Positions 15,679 to 23,500 of a stretch of DNA of 23,591 nt are shown here, piece by piece. Position numbers and translations under genes: made by a program. The DNA lies in IMG/VR virus record IMGVR_UViG_3300022925_000181, positions 1-23,591 of that record. One strand, 5' to 3'. How positions within the stretch are numbered: the stretch's first letter is position 1; each line of letters begins with the position of its first letter. The stretch is from a virus. The notes beneath the pieces were generated by a model. It worked only from the letters and a program-made list of their open reading frames with translations, searched no databases and was not told the DNA's origin.

Positions 15679-16638
15679 TTACTTGAAAATGTCTTTCCAA
15701 TTTCCTGTTGTACTGGATCGAGAATACTCAGTAGCTCTATTCTCGAAGAAGTTAGCGTGTTCCACGCCATTTAACATATAGTCCAACCAGTCTAGAGGAT
15801 TTTTATCACTATGAAATATCTTTTTCATTCCTAATCCAAGCAGGCGTCTATCCGCAATATATCTGATATATTCCTTAACTTCAGAGGCTTCCAAGCCGGG
15901 AACATCCGCATTATTGAAGCAAAGATCAATAAAGGAATCTTCTAGTGCTACAGTTCTTTCAGCAGCACAGTAGATTTCATACTTTAAACTATCTGTCCAT
16001 ATCTCTGGGTTTTCTTGAATAAATGTACGAAATAGCTGACTCATTCCTTCAACGTGCAGGCTCTCATCTCGCACAGACCAAGTAATAATCTGTCCCATAC
16101 CTTTCATTAAGTTATGGCGAGGAAAGTTAAGTAAAATCGCAAAACTACTAAATAACTGCACCCCTTCTGTAAATCCAGAGTATATAGCTAAAGTCTTAGC
16201 AATATCTACTTTAGACCCCATACCAAAGTTACTCAAGTACTCATGCTTATCTAACATTTCCTTATGTTCTGCAAACTTCTGGTACTCCTCATCACCAAAT
16301 CCTAGTGTCTCCAGTAGCAAAGAGTATGCCTCTTGGTGTACTGCCTCCATGGAAGCAAAGGCAGCTAACATCATACGTACTTCAGGCTGTTTAAAAGTAG
16401 GTAAATAATGTGTTGCATATCCACAACACACGTCCACATCTGCCTGTGTAAAAAATCTAAAGATATTATTTATCAAAGCACGATTTTGTGGAGAGAGTTT
16501 CTCTCTATAATCTTTTAAGTCATCCGCTAAATTAACTTCTTCTGGCATCCAGTGCATATGCTGCTGACTTTTATAGTGTTCAAAAGCCCAAGCATAATTG
16601 AAAGGCTTATAATAATTACGTTCTTCTAGTAAACTCAT
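15679..16638 (-). CDS. nrdB: Class I ribonucleotide reductase small (beta) subunit
   Basis: The frame extends 8 codons further, to 16662, but the good start is the ATG at 16638. It has GAGGG 6 bases upstream and lies 2 bases after the nrdA stop; the longer start would overlap nrdA. The product (319 residues) holds the diiron and radical site: Asp67 or Asp69 in QADVDV, Glu98, His101, radical Tyr105 in MEAVHQEAY, Glu158 in FTEGVQ, and Glu192 and His195 in RDESLHVEG. With Tyr present, it should make a tyrosyl radical of the NrdB (class Ia) type. The C-terminal tail (RATEYSRSSTTGNWKDIFK) would bind NrdA. It supplies the radical for reduction of ribonucleoside diphosphates to make phage deoxynucleotides. 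It is the last gene of the minus operon. Confidence 0.97.
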   Translation of the reverse strand: MSLLEERNYYKPFNYAWAFEHYKSQQHMHWMPEEVNLADDLKDYREKLSPQNRALINNIFRFFTQADVDVCCGYATHYLPTFKQPEVRMMLAAFASMEAVHQEAYSLLLETLGFGDEEYQKFAEHKEMLDKHEYLSNFGMGSKVDIAKTLAIYSGFTEGVQLFSSFAILLNFPRHNLMKGMGQIITWSVRDESLHVEGMSQLFRTFIQENPEIWTDSLKYEIYCAAERTVALEDSFIDLCFNNADVPGLEASEVKEYIRYIADRRLLGLGMKKIFHSDKNPLDWLDYMLNGVEHANFFENRATEYSRSSTTGNWKDIFK

Positions 16639-16640
16639 TC

Positions 16641-18413
16641 TTAACCCTCGCAAGCAAGGCACGCGCCTTCTTCTGAAATTGAATCGAAAATGTACTGTCT
16701 AAGGGCTTCATCTGATACAGTCTCAGCCCTCTTCATTGCAGCACTTCTTAGATAATATAAAGTTTTTACTTTTCTTTTCCAAGCCATCATGTGTACTGCA
16801 TGAAGCTCTTGCTTAGTTACATTCGCAGGAAAAAATAAATTTAAGGACTGACTCTGGCAGATTTCTTTTTGACGATCTGAAGCGAAATCAATTAACCAAC
16901 GCTGATCAATTTCTACTGCTGTTTTAAAGACGTCTTTTGTCCACTCATCTAGAAAATCTAAGTGTTGCACAGAGCCATTATTTGTAATTATACTTTTCCA
17001 TATCTCATCTGTATTCATGCCTATTTCGTCAAGAGTATGTTCTAAGTATTCATTTTTAAGGAGGCTACTACCTGTCTTAGTTTTTTGTACAAAAGCATTA
17101 GCTCGGTAAGGTTCAATACTTGGGCTAGTATTACCACAAATGATACTACTGCTAGCATTAGGAGCAATAGCCAATAAATGAGCATTACGAATACCATAAC
17201 CAACACCGTCTGGGCATTCACCACGCTCTTTCGCCAAGAGTCTTGTAGCGCGTACGGCTTCCTGTTTAATATGTTTAAACATTTGCATGTTTCTACTTTT
17301 TGCAAGAGCACTTTGAAATGGTGTATTATGACGTTGTAAATATGCGTGGAACCCCATCGCGCCAAGGCCAATACTTCTTTCAAGGTATGCACTAGTTTTT
17401 GCTTTCTTAAGTTCATCTGGAGCTGTCCTAATAAAATAGTCTAGTACGTTGTCTAGCATACGTACGAGATCAGGGATAAAATTAGTGTCATCTTTCCACT
17501 CATCATATTCTTCCAAATTTACACTAGAAAGGCAGCATACAGCAGTTCGATCTATGCTTGTAGGCAGGGTAATTTCGGAGCATAGGTTAGAGTGATGAAT
17601 AGTCAACCCTAAGTCTTTTTGGTACTGTGGAAGTGCTTCCTGGACCGTGTCTTTAAACATTATATAAGGTTCGCCAGTCTCGACACGATTCTGAATTAAT
17701 TTTACCCATAGTGCTTTAGCGGCAACTGTTTTTGTAACCTTACCGTTATGAGGGTCAATTAAATCCCAAGAATCGTCAAAACCTGGGCTTCGTGTAGCAT
17801 TCTCGATAAGATGCATAAAATCATCGCCAATTACAACACCGTGGTGAAGATTTGTAGACTTACGGTTTATATCACCTCCAGTAGGTTTTCTAATGTCTAA
17901 AAATTCTTCGATCTCTGGATGTGAAATATCCAAATAACCAGCATAACTACCACGACGTGTAATGCCTTGTGAGAATGCTAACATTTCAGCATCTACTACT
18001 TTTAGAAATGGAATTACTCCTGTACTTTCGGAGCCATTGCTCGTTTTAGAGCCGACACTCCGAACCCCGCTCCAGCTTCCTCCAATACCTCCACCCACTG
18101 ATGAAAGGAAAGCATTCTCAGTATAGTGATCGGTAAGACCGCTTCTGCTATCATCCACATAGTTAAGAAAACAACTAATAGGTAATCCACGTGTTGTACC
18201 TCCATTACTAAGAATTGGGGTTGAGAACATGAACCATAGTTTACTTGCATAGTCATACAATCTCTGGGCGTGTTCTTCATCATCTGCAAATGCTTTAGAG
18301 GCTCTAGCAAATGCCTCTTGAGGGGAAGTCTCCTCTGCAACCATGTATCTATCTTTCATTGTTTTTATACTGAACTCTGAAAGATAATTATCTCGTCTAT
18401 AATTTAACTTCAT
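16641..18413 (-). CDS. nrdA: Class I ribonucleotide reductase large (alpha) subunit
   Basis: This 590-residue protein is much shorter than E. coli NrdA, mainly because the N-terminal ATP-cone is missing; it starts directly near the ten-stranded barrel. Active-site residues are present: Cys81 (ISCFLNY), Asn276-Leu-Cys278-Ser-Glu280, Cys293 (VCCLSSVNL), and Tyr553-Tyr554 for radical transfer. The C-terminal redox pair Cys585/Cys588 (GACLACEG) can be reduced by thioredoxin or glutaredoxin. PNASSSIICGNTSPS is the family phosphate-binding segment. Without the ATP-cone, dATP feedback control through that domain is not expected, which is common in phage enzymes. The gene overlaps the flap nuclease by 17 bases and touches nrdB. 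With NrdB it reduces ribonucleoside diphosphates. Confidence 0.97.
   Translation of the reverse strand: MKLNYRRDNYLSEFSIKTMKDRYMVAEETSPQEAFARASKAFADDEEHAQRLYDYASKLWFMFSTPILSNGGTTRGLPISCFLNYVDDSRSGLTDHYTENAFLSSVGGGIGGSWSGVRSVGSKTSNGSESTGVIPFLKVVDAEMLAFSQGITRRGSYAGYLDISHPEIEEFLDIRKPTGGDINRKSTNLHHGVVIGDDFMHLIENATRSPGFDDSWDLIDPHNGKVTKTVAAKALWVKLIQNRVETGEPYIMFKDTVQEALPQYQKDLGLTIHHSNLCSEITLPTSIDRTAVCCLSSVNLEEYDEWKDDTNFIPDLVRMLDNVLDYFIRTAPDELKKAKTSAYLERSIGLGAMGFHAYLQRHNTPFQSALAKSRNMQMFKHIKQEAVRATRLLAKERGECPDGVGYGIRNAHLLAIAPNASSSIICGNTSPSIEPYRANAFVQKTKTGSSLLKNEYLEHTLDEIGMNTDEIWKSIITNNGSVQHLDFLDEWTKDVFKTAVEIDQRWLIDFASDRQKEICQSQSLNLFFPANVTKQELHAVHMMAWKRKVKTLYYLRSAAMKRAETVSDEALRQYIFDSISEEGACLACEG
16645..16649 (-). 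promoter_or_regulatory. Ribosome binding site deciding the nrdB start
   Basis: GAGGG lies in the last codons of nrdA, 6 bases before the ATG at 16638. It favours this start over the in-frame ATG at 16662. Confidence 0.7.
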
Positions 18414-19239
18414 TTAGTAACTTATCCTTTATTTCTGAAATATTGTCAGACCCTATTGCTTCATCGCAATATGTTATTAAATCCATCAGTTGATAGTTTA
18501 CTAACAACTGTTCTGCGTTTTCGTTTAAACTCTGGATATACTTATAGCTGGATTTAAGTGGTAAAATATCATATATGTCTAGAGCACTTCCATATTCTTT
18601 TATTAGATCAGTGGCTCTCTTTGGGCCAATACCTGGAATACCTGGAACATTGTCCCCTTTATCTCCTGTCAAACATTTAAAAGAAATGTATTCTTCTATG
18701 GACACGTTATAGTGCTCGTCCCAATTATCCATTTTTACTTCCTTTCTGTTTATATAAGAAAATCTACTAACATTCTCTTCTATAAGTAAGTCCCAGTCTC
18801 GGTCACTTGATATTAGCCAAATAGTACCTAAGCAGTACAAATTTTTATCCTTTACTATATGTGCTGCTATATCGTCTGCCTCTACACCTTTGAACCTAAG
18901 TACTGGGTACCACTTAGCCAACTCTTCAAGAGTATTTTCATATTCTTGAAAGAAAGCCTCAAAAGCCTCTTTTTCTTCTACTGTTTGATCCTCAAACTTA
19001 TCTTTTCTATTCTGCTTATAGTCTGGAAAAATTGTCTTTCTATACGTAGATGATCCCCAGTCTGCTGTAATAATTATACGATTACAGTTGTAAGACTGAG
19101 CAAAAGAATTTACAGTACTTATATAGTCTGCACAAAAGTCTGTACGACCTTGATGCTTCCATCTAAATGCTAAGTTTAAGGCGTCTACTACTAAAGTAGT
19201 ATCTGTTTTTACTAGCTTATCTTTGAAATTAAATACCAT
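18397..19239 (-). CDS. 5'-3' exonuclease / flap endonuclease
   Basis: This 280-residue protein is of PIN-like FEN/T5 D15 type. Metal-site acidic residues are visible: Asp19 (VVDALNL), Asp60 (ITADWGSSTYRK), Glu120-Asp122-Asp123 (VEADDIAA), Asp146 and Asp148 (SSDRDWDLL), and Asp193 and Asp196 (TGDKGDN). The helix-hairpin-helix motif is NVPGIPGIGPKRATDLI at about 197-213. Basic residues after the TADW motif (YRK, YKQNRKD) would hold the 5' end or flap. Length fits phage and polymerase-associated flap nucleases. It would remove RNA primers and flaps in replication and trim ends in recombination. It starts inside the previous gene (11-base overlap) and ends inside nrdA (17-base overlap), so it belongs to the operon. 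T4 rnh and T5 D15 are functional analogues. Confidence 0.93.
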   Translation of the reverse strand: MVFNFKDKLVKTDTTLVVDALNLAFRWKHQGRTDFCADYISTVNSFAQSYNCNRIIITADWGSSTYRKTIFPDYKQNRKDKFEDQTVEEKEAFEAFFQEYENTLEELAKWYPVLRFKGVEADDIAAHIVKDKNLYCLGTIWLISSDRDWDLLIEENVSRFSYINRKEVKMDNWDEHYNVSIEEYISFKCLTGDKGDNVPGIPGIGPKRATDLIKEYGSALDIYDILPLKSSYKYIQSLNENAEQLLVNYQLMDLITYCDEAIGSDNISEIKDKLLNEVKL

Positions 19240-19678
19240 GATTTATAAACTCTATTTTTTCGCTTTGTAACCAATCTTCAGCGAGTATTATATAACAATT
19301 TAACCAAGAGATAAAGAAATATTTTAAGCAATGCTCAGGCTTTAAGCTAGTTACTACAAACACCTTTGACCTATTATATTTAAAAAATAATAAAGGCTCT
19401 TGATTACCATTTTTAGCTTGAAAATTTAGTTTATTCCACCAAAGTATTATGTTATTAGTCTTTTCTTGAGTAAACATTTTATCGCTTAAAGGAGATTCTG
19501 AGTAGTTTTTCACTTCTATACAGAATCTATTTCTCTCATTCGGGACATATAAGTCTCCTTTTAGGTACTCTAGCGCTCCGGACATAGGAACTCTTTCAAA
19601 GCGTAGCTTTGTAAAGTCCCTTAGCATATCTCTAATTAAATACTCTCCTCTAGCCCCTTTTGCCCTTGAATCTACCAT
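19229..19678 (-). CDS. PD-(D/E)XK nuclease, probable Holliday junction resolvase (Hjc-like)
   Basis: This 149-residue protein carries a PD-(D/E)XK core: Glu12 in KGARGEYLIRDML, Asp42 in KGDLYVP, and Glu55-x-Lys57 in FCIEVKNYSE. The start SRAKGARGE and the G-D and IEVKN spacing resemble archaeal Hjc resolvases and related phage enzymes, which bind and cut four-way junctions. Basic residues near the N-terminus would contact DNA. It lies between the gp46-like and flap-nuclease genes (1-base gap upstream, 11-base overlap downstream), which fits recombination or late processing of replicating DNA. Substrate preference cannot be read from sequence, so a VRR-type or RecB-like nuclease is an alternative. 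The fold assignment is good and the resolvase role probable. Confidence 0.72.
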   Translation of the reverse strand: MVDSRAKGARGEYLIRDMLRDFTKLRFERVPMSGALEYLKGDLYVPNERNRFCIEVKNYSESPLSDKMFTQEKTNNIILWWNKLNFQAKNGNQEPLLFFKYNRSKVFVVTSLKPEHCLKYFFISWLNCYIILAEDWLQSEKIEFINHGI

Positions 19679-19679
19679 A

Positions 19680-21482
19680 TTATTTCTCTAACCCGCTTAT
19701 ATTTCCTTTCTTTACTATTTCTATTTTATTGAGTAGTGGGTGTGTCCATGCGTGACTTACAATATAAGTATTTAAATCTTCTTCACCTAGGAGCACTTCT
19801 ATAAGTTTTTCCCTGCCTACTTCATCTAGAACATTGATTACTTCGTCTAAGAAAAGTATATTTAATTTGGACTTTGAAATACTACTCATTAACTTACGAA
19901 TAGCTATCAAAGTAGCTGTATTTACTCTTGCAAGTTCGCCAGAGCTAAGGGCAAGAATATCAATATTATTACCATCATCGGTAACTTCAACATTTAACTT
20001 ATCATTAGAAACTACAAAAGCTAATGTAAATCTACCATCTGATAGCTCAGATAAGTAGGTATTTACTAAAGCCTCTAATTCTTTTACGAGATTTTCTATC
20101 TTATAAGCTAATAGGCCATTAGTGCTAAATGCTTTTTTTAGTATTTCTAAGTTTATATTTACTGCCTGTTCTTTACTTAAAGAGTCTAGAGTACTTGTTA
20201 GCTCTTCCTGAAACTTCTCTGTCTGCTCCTGAATTACCTGAATCCTAGTATTTTTCCTGATTCTTTTTTCATTCTCTTTTGTGGTAGCATCCAGTGTTTC
20301 TTTTGCTTTCGCTATTCGACTGCGAATATCTTCTATTCTAGTATCAAGCTCTACTCTGTCTATGGGCTTCTCGTCCATGGAATAGTCAATAGACTTATAC
20401 AAGTCTGTCCACTCTTTTTCTATAGCTACTTTATGCTGGAAGTCACTATTATTCTTCCTAATTTTTGTAATTTCTGGGTTAATCTCGTTAGCTAATTTAT
20501 CTTTAGCTGCCTTAATAGTTTCTTGTTCAATTTTAATTAACTCTGACTTAAAACTGGTATCAATAGCCTGCTCACAAGTAGGGCAGTGATCTTCAAGCTG
20601 TAGTAGTTTTGCTAATAAAGTATTACAGTTTTTAATAGTAGCTGCAAGACTCCCAGCCTCACCCTGTAAATGGTCATACGATAAAATTTCTGTGGCACTT
20701 ATTGGGTAAGTACTGCTAATATCTATATCATCTAGCATTTTTTTATACTGATTATTACTTATAATTTTTTTATTTATTTCGGAAATATTTTGAAGTTCTA
20801 CTGTACTTAGACGTAATAACTTCTCATCTTCTTCCGTATTTATTTCTAATTCAATCAGTGGCAGTATGTATGTATCGGCTAAAATATTATCTTTCAACCA
20901 TTTTTCAATAGTATTTACCTGAGCATTAATACTGTTAATACGATAAGTAGACTCTTTTGCCACTTCTTTGAATACTTCAAATAATTTTACATACTCTTCT
21001 AGGTGTAATAAATCAATTAAAAACTTTTTTCTATTTGTATCTGTTGCAGTCAGAAACTGTAAACTACTGTTAGTATTCTGGTATACTAACTGTGAAAAAG
21101 TTTTGAAGTCAACACCTATTATGGCTTGAATATTTTTATAAGTATCTGTAGCCGTATGACTTGAAATATCTAGCCCATCTTGCTCTAATCTTACTTTTAT
21201 AGTGCCTCTACGAGTTATAGTTATTTCATATAGTGTACTATCTACTGTAAAAGATAAGTAAATATCATACCCACTATTTATATATCTATTTGGAATATCT
21301 GCCTTTTTTATTCCTTTAGAGTTCTTATTATATAGAGCTTCCTCAATAATTAACGGTATGGAAGATTTCCCCATACCGTTAGTGCCTACTATTTGAGTTA
21401 CAGTGCTATCGTCTAGGTCAATTTCATTATCTGCCCCATAACTAAAGCAGTTACTCCATCTGAGCTTTTTGAGAGTAATCAT
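19680..21482 (-). CDS. Recombination nuclease ATPase subunit, SbcC/Rad50/T4 gp46-like
   Basis: This 600-residue ABC-type ATPase has Walker A GTNGMGKSS (about 33-41) and a Q-loop region near YQNT (134-137). Long coiled-coil arms follow, with a zinc-hook motif Cys-Pro-Thr-Cys at 300-303. The signature LSSGEL is at 512-517, Walker B LNILFLDE is at 540-547, and the D-loop VLDEVG and a switch His577 (SHAW) follow. The arms are short compared with cellular Rad50, as in phage gp46. The frame starts within the gp47-like gene (32-base overlap). With the partner it forms the end-processing complex that makes 3' single strands for recombination-dependent replication. Confidence 0.95.
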   Translation of the reverse strand: MITLKKLRWSNCFSYGADNEIDLDDSTVTQIVGTNGMGKSSIPLIIEEALYNKNSKGIKKADIPNRYINSGYDIYLSFTVDSTLYEITITRRGTIKVRLEQDGLDISSHTATDTYKNIQAIIGVDFKTFSQLVYQNTNSSLQFLTATDTNRKKFLIDLLHLEEYVKLFEVFKEVAKESTYRINSINAQVNTIEKWLKDNILADTYILPLIELEINTEEDEKLLRLSTVELQNISEINKKIISNNQYKKMLDDIDISSTYPISATEILSYDHLQGEAGSLAATIKNCNTLLAKLLQLEDHCPTCEQAIDTSFKSELIKIEQETIKAAKDKLANEINPEITKIRKNNSDFQHKVAIEKEWTDLYKSIDYSMDEKPIDRVELDTRIEDIRSRIAKAKETLDATTKENEKRIRKNTRIQVIQEQTEKFQEELTSTLDSLSKEQAVNINLEILKKAFSTNGLLAYKIENLVKELEALVNTYLSELSDGRFTLAFVVSNDKLNVEVTDDGNNIDILALSSGELARVNTATLIAIRKLMSSISKSKLNILFLDEVINVLDEVGREKLIEVLLGEEDLNTYIVSHAWTHPLLNKIEIVKKGNISGLEK

Positions 21483-22416
21483 TGAATGTTCCTAAAATAG
21501 TTGATATATTTTCTTCTGGTATCTCTAGTATATAGAGTAGATACTCTGAAAGCTCTTCTGCTATAGTCATGTCTTTATCTATTACTAAACTAGCTTCATT
21601 ACTTCTTTTTATTACTTTTTTATCTAATAGCTCCGAATTTTTAACTCCGGCAAGATTCTGAATATCTCCTTCCAGCTCATATATGGTATGATCATATGTG
21701 CTTGCGATCATTTCATCTACGGAAGTTACTGTTTTCCTAAGTAGCTGAGGCAGCTCAAAGGCCTCCCACTTCCACTGCCAAGTAGACTCATCAATTAGTA
21801 GGTAACCCGTCTCTACTTTATTTCTATGAAAGGAGGTAGTCATAGGACTACCAGGGTATACTATATTTTTTTGGGTATTACTATGGGAGTGTAGGTCGCC
21901 CGAAAAAACTATAGGGAACTTTTCAAGTCTACTAAGTTCTATTTCTGGCTTTACGTGTGGGGGTATTTCAGCCCTTACATGAGTAAAAAGGGGCATAGAC
22001 ATATCAAATAGCTCAATACTATTATCTTTATGCAGGTCTGCATAAGGAAGTATATTAAACTTAAACTGAGAGTCTGTATATGAGGTATCTATTATAGTAA
22101 TAAGAGGATTAACATATTTACTAGCCTCTTTTAACTGAGTGAAAAAAGTTTTATTCTTTTTTGTGGCTTCATGGTTACCGTCATAGATAATAGTAGGAAT
22201 TTGTACTCCTCGAATAAACGAGAAGTACAATTCCAGTTCTTCCATAGTAGGTAGTCTATCAAAAATATCCCCACCTATAATATGTAAATGTAAATCAGGC
22301 CTTGACTCAATAAGCCTAACTTGGTCAAAGAAAGATTTATATCTATTACGCGCCCAGGCAACTGGTACATTCTTCTGCCCCAGTTTTATATGCCAGTCTG
22401 CGGTAAATAGTATCAT
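21451..22416 (-). CDS. Recombination nuclease catalytic subunit, SbcD/Mre11/T4 gp47-like
   Basis: This 321-residue metallophosphoesterase has the five standard blocks: TADWH (Asp7, His9), GGDIFDR (Asp50), GNHE (Asn81, His82), THVRAE (His146) and GDLHSH (His176, His178). Length is close to T4 gp47. It is the nuclease half of the gp46/gp47 complex, cutting in an ATP-gated manner. The start codon overlaps the SSB stop (ATGA), and its end overlaps the gp46-like gene by 32 bases, so the three are likely made together. After about 220 the protein lacks obvious enzyme motifs and probably forms the capping domain and the ATPase-binding region. Confidence 0.95.
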   Translation of the reverse strand: MILFTADWHIKLGQKNVPVAWARNRYKSFFDQVRLIESRPDLHLHIIGGDIFDRLPTMEELELYFSFIRGVQIPTIIYDGNHEATKKNKTFFTQLKEASKYVNPLITIIDTSYTDSQFKFNILPYADLHKDNSIELFDMSMPLFTHVRAEIPPHVKPEIELSRLEKFPIVFSGDLHSHSNTQKNIVYPGSPMTTSFHRNKVETGYLLIDESTWQWKWEAFELPQLLRKTVTSVDEMIASTYDHTIYELEGDIQNLAGVKNSELLDKKVIKRSNEASLVIDKDMTIAEELSEYLLYILEIPEENISTILGTFNDYSQKAQME

Positions 22417-23045
22417 CCGATTTTAAACTCATCTTCCAAAGTTTCATCAATCTCACCGGCAGGAGTGCTACGTAAACGATCAAGCAGCTCTTTTTGTGCA
22501 TCTGCTGTAGGTCGTGGCATAACCTCATCCATAGACTTAAGGTCTACTACTAAAGCGGTCTCTGCTTCTGTCAGAGGGCGAATTTTACATTTGAGAGGCT
22601 GAAGCTGATACTCTACATTATAAGGTAGTGGGCCGGTCTTGACTCGTTTAAAGCATAGGTCCCACCCAACTGAAACATCTGTAGGATCACCAAGGTCTTC
22701 TGCTGTGGTCATAATCTGTTCCCACAATTTTTTCTTCAAGTTCAGTACTTTGAGCTTGCCGTCTGTGGGGTCAATACACTGAGTGGCATAGCTCCAACCA
22801 CATTTCAAGTCAGGGTAATACTCACGAACCCAATCTTTTTCTTTATTAGTAAATCGTTCGAGGTTTCGATCAAAAGATAAACATTCAAAAGGAATATTTT
22901 TCTTATTATCTCCCTCAATCCAATATACATATCTAGCAAGAATATCGCCAACGATACGTACTTTATTATCTCCATCTCGATACACAAAAGTATCAATAGA
23001 TGATTTAATTGCACCGCCTTTCTGTTTGTTAAATGATATAGCCAT
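22413..23045 (-). CDS. Single-stranded DNA-binding protein, gp32-like
   Basis: This 210-residue protein has a strong AAGGAG ribosome binding site 8 bases before the ATG. The N-terminus (NKQKGGAIKSS) is basic and is followed by an OB-like beta core (FVYRDGDNKVRIVGDILARY, VYWIEGD, IPFECLSFDRNLERF). Basic and aromatic residues (KDWVREYYPDLKCGWSY, then KLKVLNLKKKLWEQ) would contact DNA. The last residues (EIDETLEDEFKIG) form an acidic tail, typical of phage SSBs that recruit partners. Position before the gp47/gp46 pair fits recombination. Homology to T4 gp32 is not plain by eye, so 'gp32-like' is a role call made from composition, tail and context. Confidence 0.68.
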   Translation of the reverse strand: MAISFNKQKGGAIKSSIDTFVYRDGDNKVRIVGDILARYVYWIEGDNKKNIPFECLSFDRNLERFTNKEKDWVREYYPDLKCGWSYATQCIDPTDGKLKVLNLKKKLWEQIMTTAEDLGDPTDVSVGWDLCFKRVKTGPLPYNVEYQLQPLKCKIRPLTEAETALVVDLKSMDEVMPRPTADAQKELLDRLRSTPAGEIDETLEDEFKIG

Positions 23046-23452
23046 TAATGCTTCTCCTTAGGGACTTCTTCATAGCGAAAATAGATATTATCTTCATCTA
23101 ATGTAAGTAGCCTGTTTTCTGTTAATATGTTTTGTATAACGGTATCGGAAGGTACTTTTATTCTATCTAGTGAAACTTTATTTGTAGAAATATAATCAGC
23201 AATACTTCGTATAGATGCTATGCTTATATATGTTGCTACTTCCTTCATAGAGTATCTAAAGGCATAATAAAGTAGTACATCTGGATTTAATAAAAAACTT
23301 TCTCCCGTAAAATTTATGTTGCTATATTTAAATATAGGGTCGTATCTATTCTTCGGGACTTCTTTATATGTAAGCATCTTTATAATTTGATAGCAGTTAT
23401 AGGGGTTTCCCTCTGCCTCTGTAAAGACTTTTTGCCAGTTGAATAATATCAT
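23045..23452 (-). CDS. Hypothetical protein, first complete gene of the early operon
   Basis: This 135-residue protein is not recognised. It has an N-terminal FNWQKVFTEAEGNPYNCYQI segment, then PKNRYDPIFKYSN, FTGESFLLNPDVLLYYAFRY, a helix ATYISIASIRSIADYI, and an acidic end. The layout suggests a small alpha-rich DNA-metabolism protein rather than an enzyme, since no catalytic motif is seen. Its stop overlaps the SSB start by one base, so it is coupled to SSB. The ATG at 23452 has little Shine-Dalgarno sequence, and a perfect promoter's -10 box ends one base upstream of it. A true start could be downstream (for example Met26, 23377), but the first 25 residues look like protein sequence. The start is therefore uncertain. 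Confidence 0.6.
   Translation of the reverse strand: MILFNWQKVFTEAEGNPYNCYQIIKMLTYKEVPKNRYDPIFKYSNINFTGESFLLNPDVLLYYAFRYSMKEVATYISIASIRSIADYISTNKVSLDRIKVPSDTVIQNILTENRLLTLDEDNIYFRYEEVPKEKH
23054..23059 (-). promoter_or_regulatory. Strong Shine-Dalgarno for the SSB gene
   Basis: AAGGAG, 8 bases before the ATG at 23045, inside the 3' end of the 135-residue gene. It is much stronger than the signal in front of the upstream gene, which suits an abundant SSB. Confidence 0.7.
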
Positions 23453-23453
23453 T

Positions 23454-23482
23454 ATTATACTCTGAATTTACCAATTTGTCAA
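23454..23482 (-). promoter_or_regulatory. Perfect sigma-70 promoter at the head of the early operon
   Basis: On the minus strand TTGACA (23482-23477) and TATAAT (23459-23454) are separated by 17 bases, which is full consensus. The expected start is near 23447, inside the annotated 135-residue gene. An inverted repeat (23484-23500) abuts the -35 box and could be an operator. This promoter should drive the whole recombination and reductase operon. Confidence 0.8.
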
Positions 23483-23483
23483 G

Positions 23484-23500
23484 AACTATTTTTTATAGTT
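23484..23500. repeat. Inverted repeat beside the early promoter
   Basis: AACTAT, TTTTT loop, ATAGTT. Six A/T-rich base pairs with a 5-base spacer, overlapping the stop codon of the upstream partial gene and lying just upstream of the -35 box. It could be an operator or a weak terminator; its A/T richness allows chance. Confidence 0.4.

Noticed and set aside
16639-16662. Longer nrdB start at 16662
   Set aside because: It would overlap nrdA, and the added residues do not fit NrdB. The ATG at 16638 has GAGGG 6 bases upstream and the MSLLEERNYY start usual for the family.
17042-17416. Second frame inside nrdA on the same strand
   Set aside because: It overlaps catalytic parts of NrdA and lacks a ribosome binding site or recognisable domain.
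21075-21114. Minus-strand TTGACT with a TAGTAT-like box inside the gp46-like gene
   Set aside because: The spacer is 18 bases and the -10 box is poor. It lies mid-gene without a gene start downstream nearby.
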